64,000 nt of DNA from Devosia limi DSM 17137 (GTDB taxonomy: Bacteria; Pseudomonadota; Alphaproteobacteria; Rhizobiales; Devosiaceae), in the NCBI RefSeq assembly GCF_900128975.1, contig NZ_FQVC01000003.1, positions 1 to 64,000 of the forward strand, written 5' to 3'. Of this stretch, positions 7,072 to 17,384 are shown piece after piece (the stretch's first letter is position 1; every line of letters begins with the position of its first letter). The position numbers were made by a program, and so were the translations under genes. The notes beneath the pieces were generated by a model that was not told where the DNA came from, searched no databases, and saw only the letters and a program-made list of their open reading frames with translations.

Positions 7072-8115
7072 TCAGACCCGGTGTTCGGTCCGGTCGCGGT
7101 CGGTGACGGTGGCGAGGTCGAGCACCTTCTGGATATTGGTGGCGTGGCGGAAACTCGGCTCGAGATTCCGGCCGACGCGGAAGGCTTCGACGAAACGCAT
7201 GTAATTGGTCGGGACCGGCTCGACGTCCACTTCGGTCCAGGTGCCGGTTTCGATATCGGGACCGCGGCAGGTGACCAGCTTGGACCAGTCGTGGCGGTGC
7301 TGGACTTCGACCGAACCCAGCTCGCCATAGATGCGCAGGCGCAGCTCGTTGAAATGGCCGGTGGCCCAGCGCGTCGCGTGGATCACGCCCAGCGCGCCGT
7401 TCTCCAGCTGCGCGGTCATGGCAAAACTGTCATTGGCGTCGAGGTCATATTCGCCGATGCGGTTGTTCTCGGCCTTGTCGAAGGTTTCCAGGCGGCAGAA
7501 CACATTGGAGAAATCACTGCCGGCACCATAGGCGGCGAAATCGAGGATGTGCACGCCGATATCGCCGAGAACGCCGTTGGAGCCGTGCTTCTTGCTGAGG
7601 CGCCACAGCCACTGGCTTTCGGTACGCCAATCGCCCCAGGCCTTGCTGACCAGCCAGGACTGCAGATAGCTGGCCTCGAAATGCTTGACCTTGCCGATCT
7701 GGCCGGAGGCGACGATTTCGCGCGCCTTCTGCAATTGCGCGACATTGCGATAGGTCAGGTTGACCATGTTGATCAGGCCCAGCCGCTCGGCGGTCTCGGT
7801 CATTTCCATCGCCTTGGCATGGTCGGTCGCCAGTGGCTTTTCGCAGAACACATGCTTGCCGGCATTGAGCGCGGCCATGGTGGTCGGATGGTGGATGGAG
7901 TCCGGGGTGACATTGGCCACGGCATCGAACTCGCCCCAGGCCAGCGCCGCATCGAGCGAGCCGAAGCCGCGCTCGATATTATGCGCCTGGTTGAACGCCT
8001 CGACCCGCGCCGGATCGACGTCGACGCCACCCACCAGGGTTACCCCGTCAATGGCGGCAAAATGTTTGGCATGCTGGTTGGCCATGCCTCCGGTACCCAG
8101 AATGAGCAGCCGCAT
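7072..8115 (-). CDS. thuB: ThuB, Gfo/Idh/MocA-family disaccharide dehydrogenase
   Basis: This 347-residue protein has an N-terminal NAD(P)-binding Rossmann fold (RLLILGTGGMANQHAKHF, GGVDVDPARV) and the family motif EKPLATDHAKAM, whose Lys is normally catalytic. ThuB of Sinorhizobium meliloti acts with ThuA in the breakdown of trehalose and related disaccharides through 3-keto intermediates. I use the ATG at 8115, where the Rossmann strand begins; the longer frame to 8187 reads into a repeat element. It is the last gene of the thuEFGKAB order, separated from thuA by a REP-like hairpin, and is followed by long repeats rather than a clear terminator. Confidence 0.88.
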   Translation of the reverse strand: MRLLILGTGGMANQHAKHFAAIDGVTLVGGVDVDPARVEAFNQAHNIERGFGSLDAALAWGEFDAVANVTPDSIHHPTTMAALNAGKHVFCEKPLATDHAKAMEMTETAERLGLINMVNLTYRNVAQLQKAREIVASGQIGKVKHFEASYLQSWLVSKAWGDWRTESQWLWRLSKKHGSNGVLGDIGVHILDFAAYGAGSDFSNVFCRLETFDKAENNRIGEYDLDANDSFAMTAQLENGALGVIHATRWATGHFNELRLRIYGELGSVEVQHRHDWSKLVTCRGPDIETGTWTEVDVEPVPTNYMRFVEAFRVGRNLEPSFRHATNIQKVLDLATVTDRDRTEHRV

Positions 8116-8163
8116 AATCTTATTCCCTGAGCGGCACTGGCCGCGATATTGCCTAAAACGCGG

Positions 8164-8251
8164 TGTCATGCCGGCGAAGGCCGGCATCCATGCTGCAGAC
8201 GCACCACGCGTCCCACGCTTTCAGCATGGACCCCGGCCTGCGCCGGGGTGA
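8164..8251. repeat. REP-like inverted repeat (family B) between thuA and thuB
   Basis: Two arms, GTCATGCCGGCGAAGGCCGG and CCCCGGCCTGCGCCGGGGTG, flank about 45 bases. The element lies inside the thu operon, so it may lower the expression of thuB relative to thuA or protect the upstream mRNA. Confidence 0.65.
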
Positions 8252-8270
8252 CCCTGTGGTTGGTATCGAC

Positions 8271-9053
8271 TTACTTGAAGCCTTCCTCGCGGCCGTGATG
8301 CAGCTTGGGGCCGCGCTCTTCGATCTTTTCGGGGGCTTCGTCGACCGGGGTATTGGGGGCTTCGAGCAGGCCCGGATACTGGTTGGCATTATAGGCCCAG
8401 TTGACCGCATTGCGCAGCACGAGGCCGACCGTGTCGTCGTGATAGGTCGGGTAGGTTTCGTGGCCGGGGCGGAAGTAGAAGATATTGCCGGCGCCACGGC
8501 GATAGGTCAGGCCGCTCCGGAACACTTCGCCGCCCTGGAACCAGGAGACGAACACCGTTTCCAGCGGCTCGGGCACGCTGAAGGGCTCCCCATACATCTC
8601 TTCCATTTCCAGCTCGAAATAGGCCGGCAGGCCTTTGGCGATAGGATGGCCGGGATTGGTGACCCAGAGGCGTTCGCGTTCGCCCGCTTCGCGCCAGTGC
8701 AGCGCGCAGGGCGAGCCCATCAGGCGCTTGAAGATCTTGGAGAAATGGCCCGAATGCAGCACGATCAGGCCCATGCCTTCCCAGACCCGCTTGGCGATGC
8801 GCTCGACGATCTCGTCCTTGACCTCGCCATGGGCGGCGTGGCCCCACCAGATCAGCACATCGGTATTGGCCAGCGCCTCGACCGAGCAGCCATGCTCGGG
8901 GTCCTGCAGGGTGGTCGTCTTGGCCACGATATTGCTGTCGCTCGACAACAGCTTGGCGATCTGGTTGTGCATGCCCGTGGGGTAGTTGTCGGCGACGATC
9001 TTGTTTTTCTGCTCGTGAACGTTTTCGCCCCAGACCAGGGTACGGATCGGCAT
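8271..9053 (-). CDS. thuA: ThuA, trehalose/disaccharide utilisation protein
   Basis: A 260-residue cytosolic protein of the ThuA family, starting [17 protein letters not shown] with the family motifs [28 protein letters not shown] and [16 protein letters not shown]. In S. meliloti thuA and thuB are required to use trehalose, sucrose isomers and related sugars. Length and motifs match the canonical ThuA, unlike the shorter paralogue at 3750. It lies downstream of thuK after about 250 bases that contain GC-rich hairpins, and upstream of thuB. Confidence 0.88.
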   Translation of the reverse strand: MPIRTLVWGENVHEQKNKIVADNYPTGMHNQIAKLLSSDSNIVAKTTTLQDPEHGCSVEALANTDVLIWWGHAAHGEVKDEIVERIAKRVWEGMGLIVLHSGHFSKIFKRLMGSPCALHWREAGERERLWVTNPGHPIAKGLPAYFELEMEEMYGEPFSVPEPLETVFVSWFQGGEVFRSGLTYRRGAGNIFYFRPGHETYPTYHDDTVGLVLRNAVNWAYNANQYPGLLEAPNTPVDEAPEKIEERGPKLHHGREEGFK

Positions 9054-9301
9054 TGTTAGTCTCCTATGGATAGGTGCTGTCTTGTCGCCGCGCAGTCACA
9101 GGAGGGAGGCCCGTCCGCCACGGCAATGTCTCGTCGGTGCCGGTCACGGTGCCGACGTCTTTCGGTTCCCGCCAGGCCCCGGATATGTGGTTGGCGAGGT
9201 GATTAGAAATGGATCGTGGCAGGCTCGTGACCCCGCCGATCACATTGGCGGGGTGTCATCCCCCCGCCAGAGAGCACGGCGGGCAATGCCCGCCGCTTGC
9301 A

Positions 9302-10306
<1,005 letters not shown>

Positions 10307-10320
10307 TTCGTTTGTGTCCC

Positions 10321-11165
<845 letters not shown>

Positions 11166-11166
<1 letters not shown>

Positions 11167-12146
11167 CAGCGATCTCCCCCGTCAAATCGGACTTTGCCGA
11201 GCCAGATATAGAGGATCGTCATCCCGGCAATGATCAGGAACAGCAGCGTGGCTTGCGCCGATCCATAGGCGAACTTGTCGAAATCGAAGAGGTTTTCGCG
11301 CGCGAGGACCGACATGGTTTTGGTGGCGACGCTATTGGGCGTCAGCACATAGATCAGGTCGAAAATGCGCATCGCATCGAGCAGGCGGAAAATGATCGCC
11401 ACCATCAGCGCCGGCCGCACCAGCGGCAGGGTGATCTTGAAGAACTGCTTGACCGGATGCACACCGTCGATCTCGGCGGCTTCGTAGATGTCCTTGGGGA
11501 TCATCTGCAGGCCGGCCAGGATCAGCAGCGCCATGAACGGCGTGGTCTTCCAGATATCGACCACCAGCACCGCGGTCATCGCCGTCTCGGGCGAGGCGGT
11601 CCAGGCGACCTTCTGGCTCAACAGGCCGAGCCGCATGCCCAGGTCGTTGAGAATGCCGAACTGGTCGTTGAGCATCCAGCTCCACATCTTGGCCGAGACC
11701 ACGGTGGGAATGGCCCAGGGAATGAGAATGGCGGCGCGCACAATGCCGCGCCCCTTGAACTCGGCGTTCAGGACCAGCGCCACGGCCATGCCGAACAGCG
11801 CCTCGAAGAACACCGAGGTGACCGCAAAACGGAGGGTATTCCAGACCGCGTTCCACCAGGCGGGATCAACCAGCAGGCCCTGGAACACCGTGCGGCCGCT
11901 CGCCAGCGTGGTCCAGCGCAGGTAATTGTTGAAGCCGACGAAATTGGCACCGACCAGATTGGTCAGCGACGCATCAGTGAACGAGAACCAGATGGAGCGC
12001 AGCAAGGGCCATCCGGCCACCACTGCCAGCGCAATCATCATTGGCACCAGGAACCATCGGGCGGCGCGCGCACGCTGCCGCATCAGTTCCGACTTGATGG
12101 CCCGGCCCGGCACGACTACCGGCGGTGCGATCGCTTCGGTCGTCAT
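11166..12146 (-). CDS. thuF: ThuF, sugar ABC transporter permease (MalF type)
   Basis: The 326-residue permease has six predicted helices and the EAA loop IPKDIYEAAEIDGVHPVKQFFKITLPL. It begins with a cytoplasmic stretch rich in Arg (GRAIKSELMRQRARAARW) before the first helix. It pairs with ThuG, with which it overlaps by one base. It is separated from thuE by 88 bases that hold a 12-base-pair stem-loop, which may make thuE more abundant than the membrane subunits. Confidence 0.9.
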
Positions 12147-12178
12147 TGTCTACCCCCTTGATGGTCGAACATTGAGAC

Positions 12179-12215
12179 AATGCGGGCGGCCAGGACGGTC
12201 CCAGCCGCCCGCATT
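12179..12215 (-). other. Stem-loop between thuE and thuF
   Basis: Perfect 12-base inverted repeat (AATGCGGGCGGC / GCCGCCCGCATT) with a 13-base loop, just past the thuE stop and without a T-run. It is more likely an mRNA stabiliser or partial attenuator than a full terminator. Confidence 0.75.
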
Positions 12216-12234
12216 GCTGGCTTGGCGGGAGGTC

Positions 12235-13503
12235 TTACCAGCCAGCACCCTTGAGTTCGGTCAGCTGCAGCTCGAGCATTTCGAGGTTTTCAGCAGCAGT
12301 GCCATTGCCGGAGAGGGTGTTGTGCACCGCGCTCCAGAACTGCGAGGAGACTTCGTTGTAATCGGTCTTGGTCGGAGCCGAAGGACGCGGCACCGCGTTC
12401 TGGAAGATTTCCTTCCAGTTCGGGATGATTGGCGCCGCCTTGGCGATATCGGCGTCATCATAGAGCGCAACCAGGGTCGGCAGGTTGGTCTGCTGGATGG
12501 CGCGTTCCTTCTGCACTTCCGGCGAGGTCAGGAACAGAGCCAGCTTGATGGCTTCGTCCGGGTCCTGCGAGTACTTGGACACGGCATAGTTCCAGCCGCC
12601 CAGCGTTGCGGCCGAACGTGCGCCTTCGCCTTCGCCTGCCGGCAGCGGAGCCACGTCGAACTTGCCGGCAACGGCCGAGTCGGCGCCTTCACCCAGAGCG
12701 TAGGCATAAGGCCAGTTGCGCATGAACACGGAATTTCCGAGCTGCCACACGCCGCGGCTTTCTTCTTCCTGATAGGCCAGGTTGCCTTCCGGCGAGATGG
12801 TGCCGATCCAGCTGGCAGCTTCGGTGATCGCCGCTGCGGCCTGCGGGTTGTTGATCGAGATGGAGCCATCGGCCTCGACGATCTGGCCGCCGCCATAGGA
12901 CTTGACCCATTCCAGGGCGTTGCAGGTCAGGCCTTCATAGGCATTGCCCTGGAACACGAAGCCATACATGTCGGCATTGCCGTCAGCCCGCTCGCCATCC
13001 ATGATTTCCTGGGCGGTTGCCTTGAGCTCAGCCCAGGTCTTGGGCACTTCCTTATTGTACTTTTCCAGCAGGTCCTTGCGGTAGAACAGGGCTGGCGCAT
13101 CGGTATAGGCCGGGATCGCAACGAGCTTGCCGTCCACGGTCTGCGACTCGATGATCGAGGGGAAGTGGTCGCCGGCGACGTCCTTGGCCGCTTCGGTGAG
13201 GTCGAGGAACTGCTCGGCAAGCTGCGGTGCCCAGATCACGTCGGTGGTGTAGACGTCGATGTCGCTATTGCCGGCCGCCAGCCACAGGCGATACTGGCCG
13301 AACTGATCGGAAGTCGAAGACGGCATCGGCACAACGGTCACGGTATTGCCGGTCGCAGCCTCGAACTTGTCCAGCTGGCTGCGCAGGAACGCCAGGCCAT
13401 TACCGGTATCGCCCGAAACGATCGACAGCTCGGCAGCCTGCGCCGCGCCGCCAACAAGCGCGACGCTCGTGAGCAGACCAGCAAGCAGCTTATTGATTTT
13501 CAT
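12235..13503 (-). CDS. thuE: ThuE, periplasmic disaccharide-binding protein
   Basis: A 422-residue extracellular solute-binding protein of family 1. It has a Sec signal peptide (MKINKLLAGLLTSVALVGGA..AQA) and typical motifs such as IDVYTTDVIWAPQLAEQF and TLGGWNYAVSKYS. S. meliloti ThuE delivers trehalose, maltose and sucrose to ThuFGK. The ATG at 13503, with GGAGGA in front of it, begins the signal peptide, so I prefer it to the longer frame to 13545. It is the first gene of the operon; the divergent regulator gene thuR begins 489 bases away, and two LacI-type operators lie in between. Confidence 0.9.
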   Translation of the reverse strand: MKINKLLAGLLTSVALVGGAAQAAELSIVSGDTGNGLAFLRSQLDKFEAATGNTVTVVPMPSSTSDQFGQYRLWLAAGNSDIDVYTTDVIWAPQLAEQFLDLTEAAKDVAGDHFPSIIESQTVDGKLVAIPAYTDAPALFYRKDLLEKYNKEVPKTWAELKATAQEIMDGERADGNADMYGFVFQGNAYEGLTCNALEWVKSYGGGQIVEADGSISINNPQAAAAITEAASWIGTISPEGNLAYQEEESRGVWQLGNSVFMRNWPYAYALGEGADSAVAGKFDVAPLPAGEGEGARSAATLGGWNYAVSKYSQDPDEAIKLALFLTSPEVQKERAIQQTNLPTLVALYDDADIAKAAPIIPNWKEIFQNAVPRPSAPTKTDYNEVSSQFWSAVHNTLSGNGTAAENLEMLELQLTELKGAGW

Positions 13504-13631
13504 AGAATCCTCCCGAATGAACCATGTTGCGGGGCGGATTACCAACGCAGCCGGGCGCCAATGGCGTCAGCTGATATCGGCATGTCCTCCCTCGAAAAAC
13601 ACAGTGGACGGTGGACTGTGCCACACGAGTT

Positions 13632-13647
13632 TCCAAAGCGCTTTGAA
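13632..13647. promoter_or_regulatory. LacI-family operator, proximal to thuE
   Basis: TCCAAAGCGCTTTGAA holds the perfect palindrome CAAAGCGCTTTG (13634-13645) with the central CG pair typical of LacI-family operators. It is 129 bases upstream of the thuE start and the likely binding site of ThuR. The rest of the 13504-13992 gap is AT-richer than its surroundings and shows no gene. Confidence 0.72.
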
Positions 13648-13847
13648 CGAAAATCAACCAGAGCGCCAATTTTCTGTCAAGCACAGACTGCGAGCCTGTT
13701 TAGGAATTCTTGTCGGCATCTTTGGATTTTCTATGCATTTCAATAGCATACGAAGGTCCGCCCTGGGATTTATTAACAAGCAGCCCACCAGCAGCTGACG
13801 TACGCACCTCACCCGATTCGTGATAAATTCGGGCCTTGCGCCAAAAT

Positions 13848-13863
13848 TTGAAATCGCTTTGAA
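13848..13863. promoter_or_regulatory. Second, imperfect LacI-family operator, proximal to thuR
   Basis: TTGAAATCGCTTTGAA shares the right half (CGCTTTGAA) with the operator at 13632 but has two mismatches in the left half. Two sites about 216 bases apart would allow looping and thuR autoregulation. Confidence 0.5.
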
Positions 13864-13992
13864 TGGCTTTGGAGGAGAGTTGCAGGAACCGCTTGTTCAA
13901 CGCGGCCTGTGTGCCCTATGGCAATGCGCAGTTGAGCAGGTGGGCGCAATGGCCGCCGCATCAGCGCTAGAAACCCCGGGCCAATTCAGTCA

Positions 13993-15009
13993 ATGAGACT
14001 CAAAGATCTCGCAGAACATCTCGGCCTGTCGCAGACGACCGTGAGCCGGGCCCTCAATGGCTACCCGGAAGTGAACGAGGCGACCCGCCTGCGCGTCGCC
14101 GAAACCGCCGCAAGGCTGGGCTATCGGCCCAATGCCAATGCATTGCGGCTGGCCACTGGCCGCACCGGCGCCATTGGCATGGTGTTGCGCGGATCGTCCG
14201 AGTTCGGCCCCCACACCAGCGAGTTTCTTGGCGGGGTCGGCGGCAGGTTGGCCGAGGAGGAGATCGACATCGTCGTCTCGACGGTGGAAACCTACCAGGA
14301 CGAGATTGCCGCCTATCGCCGCGCCGCCGCCAGCCAGAAGGTGGACGCCTTCATCCTGCATTCGCCCCGGCTGGTCGATGAGCGGGCCGACCTGCTGATG
14401 GACCTCAACATCCCCTTCGTGCTGCATGGGCGCACCAATGGGCGCCGCCCCGTCGCCTGGCTCGACATCGACAATACCGGCGCCGTGGAGCGCGCCACCT
14501 CGCACCTGCTCGATCTCGGCCACCGCCGCATCGCCCTGCTCAATGGCGCCAAGGGGCGGACATTCTCCGAGCACCGCGAAATCGGCTATCTCGCGGCGCT
14601 GTCGGCGCGTGGCGTGCCCTTCGATCCAGCCCTGATGGCCAACTCGATCTTCACCGACGAAGTCGCGTTCCGGCTGGCCCAGGCCATGCTGCAGCTGAAG
14701 CCGCGCCCCACGGCGTTTCTGGCTGGCTCGATGATGACCGCCCTGGGCGTGTTCCGTGCCATCCGCCAGGCCGGGCTGACATTGGGCACCGATGTGTCGA
14801 TGATCGCCCATGACGACGTCTTCCCCTATCTCAACGCCGACAACATGTACCCCACCATGTCGACCACCCGCTCTTCGATCCGCCTGGCCGGGGTGCGCAT
14901 TGCCGAACTGATCCTGCAGGTGCTGGGCGGTAAGCCGGTAAGCGAGATCCATGAGCTCTGGCCGGTCGAACTGGTGCTGCGGGAGTCGTCAGGGCCGGCA
15001 CCGCGGTAG
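13993..15009 (+). CDS. thuR: ThuR, LacI-family transcriptional repressor
   Basis: The 338-residue regulator begins with the LacI helix-turn-helix and hinge (RLKDLAEHLGLSQTTVSRALNGYPEV..ARLGYRPNANA), followed by a periplasmic-binding-type sugar domain (VVSTVETYQDEI, FILHSPRLVDERADLL, HDDVFPYLNADNMYPTMSTT). It is divergent from the thu operon, as thuR is in S. meliloti, and should repress it in the absence of a disaccharide. The start is set by the DNA-binding domain, which begins at residue 2. It converges on the DUF1513 gene at 15185, with a REP-like element between them. Confidence 0.87.
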   Translation: MRLKDLAEHLGLSQTTVSRALNGYPEVNEATRLRVAETAARLGYRPNANALRLATGRTGAIGMVLRGSSEFGPHTSEFLGGVGGRLAEEEIDIVVSTVETYQDEIAAYRRAAASQKVDAFILHSPRLVDERADLLMDLNIPFVLHGRTNGRRPVAWLDIDNTGAVERATSHLLDLGHRRIALLNGAKGRTFSEHREIGYLAALSARGVPFDPALMANSIFTDEVAFRLAQAMLQLKPRPTAFLAGSMMTALGVFRAIRQAGLTLGTDVSMIAHDDVFPYLNADNMYPTMSTTRSSIRLAGVRIAELILQVLGGKPVSEIHELWPVELVLRESSGPAPR

Positions 15010-15049
15010 TTTGTGAACGCTCCACACTGCTCAGAGCGCATCCGCACCC

Positions 15050-15154
15050 GCGATGTCATCCCGGCGCAGGCCGGGATCCATGCTGAGCCCTATCGAAAGA
15101 CTGGATGGTGTTGATAGCCTTCAGCATGGATTCCGGCCTGCGCCGGAATGACCC
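15050..15154. repeat. REP-like inverted repeat (family B) between convergent genes
   Basis: Arms GTCATCCCGGCGCAGGCCGG and TTCCGGCCTGCGCCGGAATG enclose about 55 bases. It lies between two convergent 3' ends and could serve both mRNAs. Confidence 0.65.
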
Positions 15155-15184
15155 GGTGGGAGAAATGGGCATAGGGCGAAGGCC

Positions 15185-16276
15185 CTACCCCACCCGCAAC
15201 ATGTGATTATCAAAGGCGAAATCGAACTTGCGGGCTTGCCGTTCCGCCCCGGCAAGGCCGATCATGTCACCCAGTCCACTGGTCGCCACGAAGCCGGCAT
15301 TGTCGGCGGCCAGACCGCAGCCGCTGCGCAGGGTTTCGACCAGGACTGGCTTGCCGCCGGCCACATCGATGGCGACCAGCAGGTTCCCTCCCGGCGAGGA
15401 GATGGCGACCGTTTCGCCATCGGCTGAAACTGCAACCGAGCCGACGTAATTGCGCAGATCACGCAGCGTATCGGGGGGCAGTTCGACCAGCTGGATATCG
15501 CCATCCAATGTCGCATAGCCGACCAGTTGCGGGCTGGCGCTGGGCGCCCCCTTGTACTGGCAGCCGAACCAGACGCGGCCCCGGATATCGATTGCCATGT
15601 GGCGGATCGACAGCTGGTGCAGCCCCGCTTCGAGCCGCAATTGCCCGACCAGCGCGCCGCTGCCGGCATCGACGAACACCACTGACGGGTCCATGGTTTG
15701 AAGGTTCAGCTCGGCCTTGCCGAAATCGGGATGGGTCTCGATCCCACCATTGGCAATGACCAGCGTCTTGCCATCGGGCATCAGCAGCAGTTCATGGGGG
15801 CCGGTGCCATAGGTGGGATATTCGGCGATGCGTTTGTAGTCGCCGGTCGCGTCATAGACCCCGATGACGCCCTGCGCCGCCTCGAAATCGCTTTCGGTGG
15901 CGTAGAGCAGTTTTCCGTCCGGCGAAAACACGCCATGACCGTAAAAGTGACGGCCTTCGGGGCTGGTGAGCGTGATCGGCGCCGCCTGCCCCGCCGGATC
16001 GAACACCACGGCAAAGGTGCCCGGCTGGCGCGCGAACACCACGCCGCGCCCGGCCGCGCGGCTAAAGGTGATGTCATGCCCCCGATCCGGCAGGTCGATA
16101 CTGGCGATCACATCGCCCCGCTCGCCCAGCAGCACCGCGCCGTAACCACCCGCCCTGGTCTGCACCGCCGAGGCAAACACCAGCTCATTGCGCTCCAGCG
16201 CCAGGGCCTGGCGGGGCAACAGACTGGCGGCAAACCCGGCGCCCGCAGCCTTGAGGAATGCCCGCCGCTGCCACAT
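15185..16276 (-). CDS. DUF1513 Tat-exported protein of the iron locus
   Basis: A 363-residue protein with a twin-arginine signal (WQRRAFLKAAGAGFAASLL) and a beta-propeller-like body rich in short repeated strands (GVFSPDGKLLYATES, PDGKTLVIANGG, VSADGETVAISS). DUF1513 proteins are regularly encoded beside imelysins and di-haem oxidoreductases in iron-regulated operons; their exact task is unknown. The ATG at 16276, one base after the imelysin stop, gives the shortest intact Tat signal; ATGs at 16294 and 16330 are alternatives. It is the last gene of the four-gene operon. Confidence 0.8.
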   Translation of the reverse strand: MWQRRAFLKAAGAGFAASLLPRQALALERNELVFASAVQTRAGGYGAVLLGERGDVIASIDLPDRGHDITFSRAAGRGVVFARQPGTFAVVFDPAGQAAPITLTSPEGRHFYGHGVFSPDGKLLYATESDFEAAQGVIGVYDATGDYKRIAEYPTYGTGPHELLLMPDGKTLVIANGGIETHPDFGKAELNLQTMDPSVVFVDAGSGALVGQLRLEAGLHQLSIRHMAIDIRGRVWFGCQYKGAPSASPQLVGYATLDGDIQLVELPPDTLRDLRNYVGSVAVSADGETVAISSPGGNLLVAIDVAGGKPVLVETLRSGCGLAADNAGFVATSGLGDMIGLAGAERQARKFDFAFDNHMLRVG

Positions 16277-16277
16277 C

Positions 16278-17384
16278 TCAGCCGCCGTCGCCATCCAACG
16301 CCGAAAAGCCGACGCTGAGCCCCATGGCACCCGACAATTGCTCGCCGATCATGCCCTGCAGCGATTGGGTGACCAGCAGCAGATAATTGAGGGCAAAGGC
16401 CTGCTTTTCATCCTCGACCGCGGCCTCGACCGGCAGCGTTACGATCTCCAGCGCCCGCCCGGCATTGCGAAACTCGAAGGCAATGCTGTTTTCCAGCCCG
16501 ATATCCCTGGTGCCGACCAGCTTGCCGACGCCCGAGCGCAGCAACAGGTCACGCAGACCCTCCAGATTGGCTCGCAGCATCGGCATGGTCAGCCCCGAAC
16601 GCCAGAACAGCGCCTGCTTCGGCTTGGCCGCCGCATCGCCCTGCGCCAGAAACGGCCTCAACCGCTGGTCGCGCGCCGCCTCGACACCATGCGAAAGGAT
16701 GCCGACCAGCTCTTCGAGTGCCTCGGTTTCGGTGCGGTAATCCGCATTGGCCGGATTGGGCGATGTCAGGTGCTGGACAATCCCATCGGGATCGTACCAG
16801 CCCACCGCCAGTTCCTGCGCGACGCGGGCAATGCTGGTGGCGATGGCCTTGCCATAGCGGCAGCGAAACGCCCCTTCGGGCCCCTGCAGCACCAGCGCAT
16901 CGGTGCCGAACAGCACATATTCCAGCGCCCCCAGACCCTGTACCGCGACGCTTTTGTCGCGCAGGGTGTTTGGATCGGTCGCGGTCTCGTCGCTCTCGGC
17001 CAGGATCGCCTGCACCTGCCGCAGCGCAATGCCGCGCCGGTCCGGCCAGAACAACACCCGCTCGGCGCGATTGTCTTCCATCAGCGGGCCAATCCGGATT
17101 GGCTCGATCCGCCCATAGGCCAGAGCGGTCTGGCGGAACTGCCCCTTGGCGATCATCAACGCCCCCGGCGAGGGCACGGTGCAGAGCGCCGTCATGGCGC
17201 TGACCAGCCCGCTGGAGCGGTTCTTGAAATCCACCATGGCCGGGCGGATGACGCTGTTGACGGCAGCCTGCAGCACCGCAGTCGCCTGCGGCGTGACCGT
17301 GGCCGGCGCAGCGACCGTGGCCGGCGCCTGGGCCAGCACCGGCTGGGCGCAGAGCGCCAGGAACAAGGCAATAACGAGACGCAT
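16278..17384 (-). CDS. Imelysin-family periplasmic protein (second paralogue)
   Basis: The 368-residue protein has a signal peptide (cut near residue 18, VLAQ) and the helical imelysin (M75) fold, with the landmark VQGLGALEYVLFG. Where active-type imelysins have GxHxxE, this one has GLGALE, so the His is replaced by Gly (residue 152) while the Glu (155) remains. Metal binding at that site is thus doubtful. The family takes part in iron acquisition in the periplasm; the peptidase label is historic. Its start overlaps the di-haem gene stop by one base (TGATG). Confidence 0.85.
   Translation of the reverse strand: MRLVIALFLALCAQPVLAQAPATVAAPATVTPQATAVLQAAVNSVIRPAMVDFKNRSSGLVSAMTALCTVPSPGALMIAKGQFRQTALAYGRIEPIRIGPLMEDNRAERVLFWPDRRGIALRQVQAILAESDETATDPNTLRDKSVAVQGLGALEYVLFGTDALVLQGPEGAFRCRYGKAIATSIARVAQELAVGWYDPDGIVQHLTSPNPANADYRTETEALEELVGILSHGVEAARDQRLRPFLAQGDAAAKPKQALFWRSGLTMPMLRANLEGLRDLLLRSGVGKLVGTRDIGLENSIAFEFRNAGRALEIVTLPVEAAVEDEKQAFALNYLLLVTQSLQGMIGEQLSGAMGLSVGFSALDGDGG

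Noticed and set aside
6970..8130. A 386-codon plus-strand frame
   Set aside because: Antisense to thuB and begins in the family A repeat; no recognisable domain.
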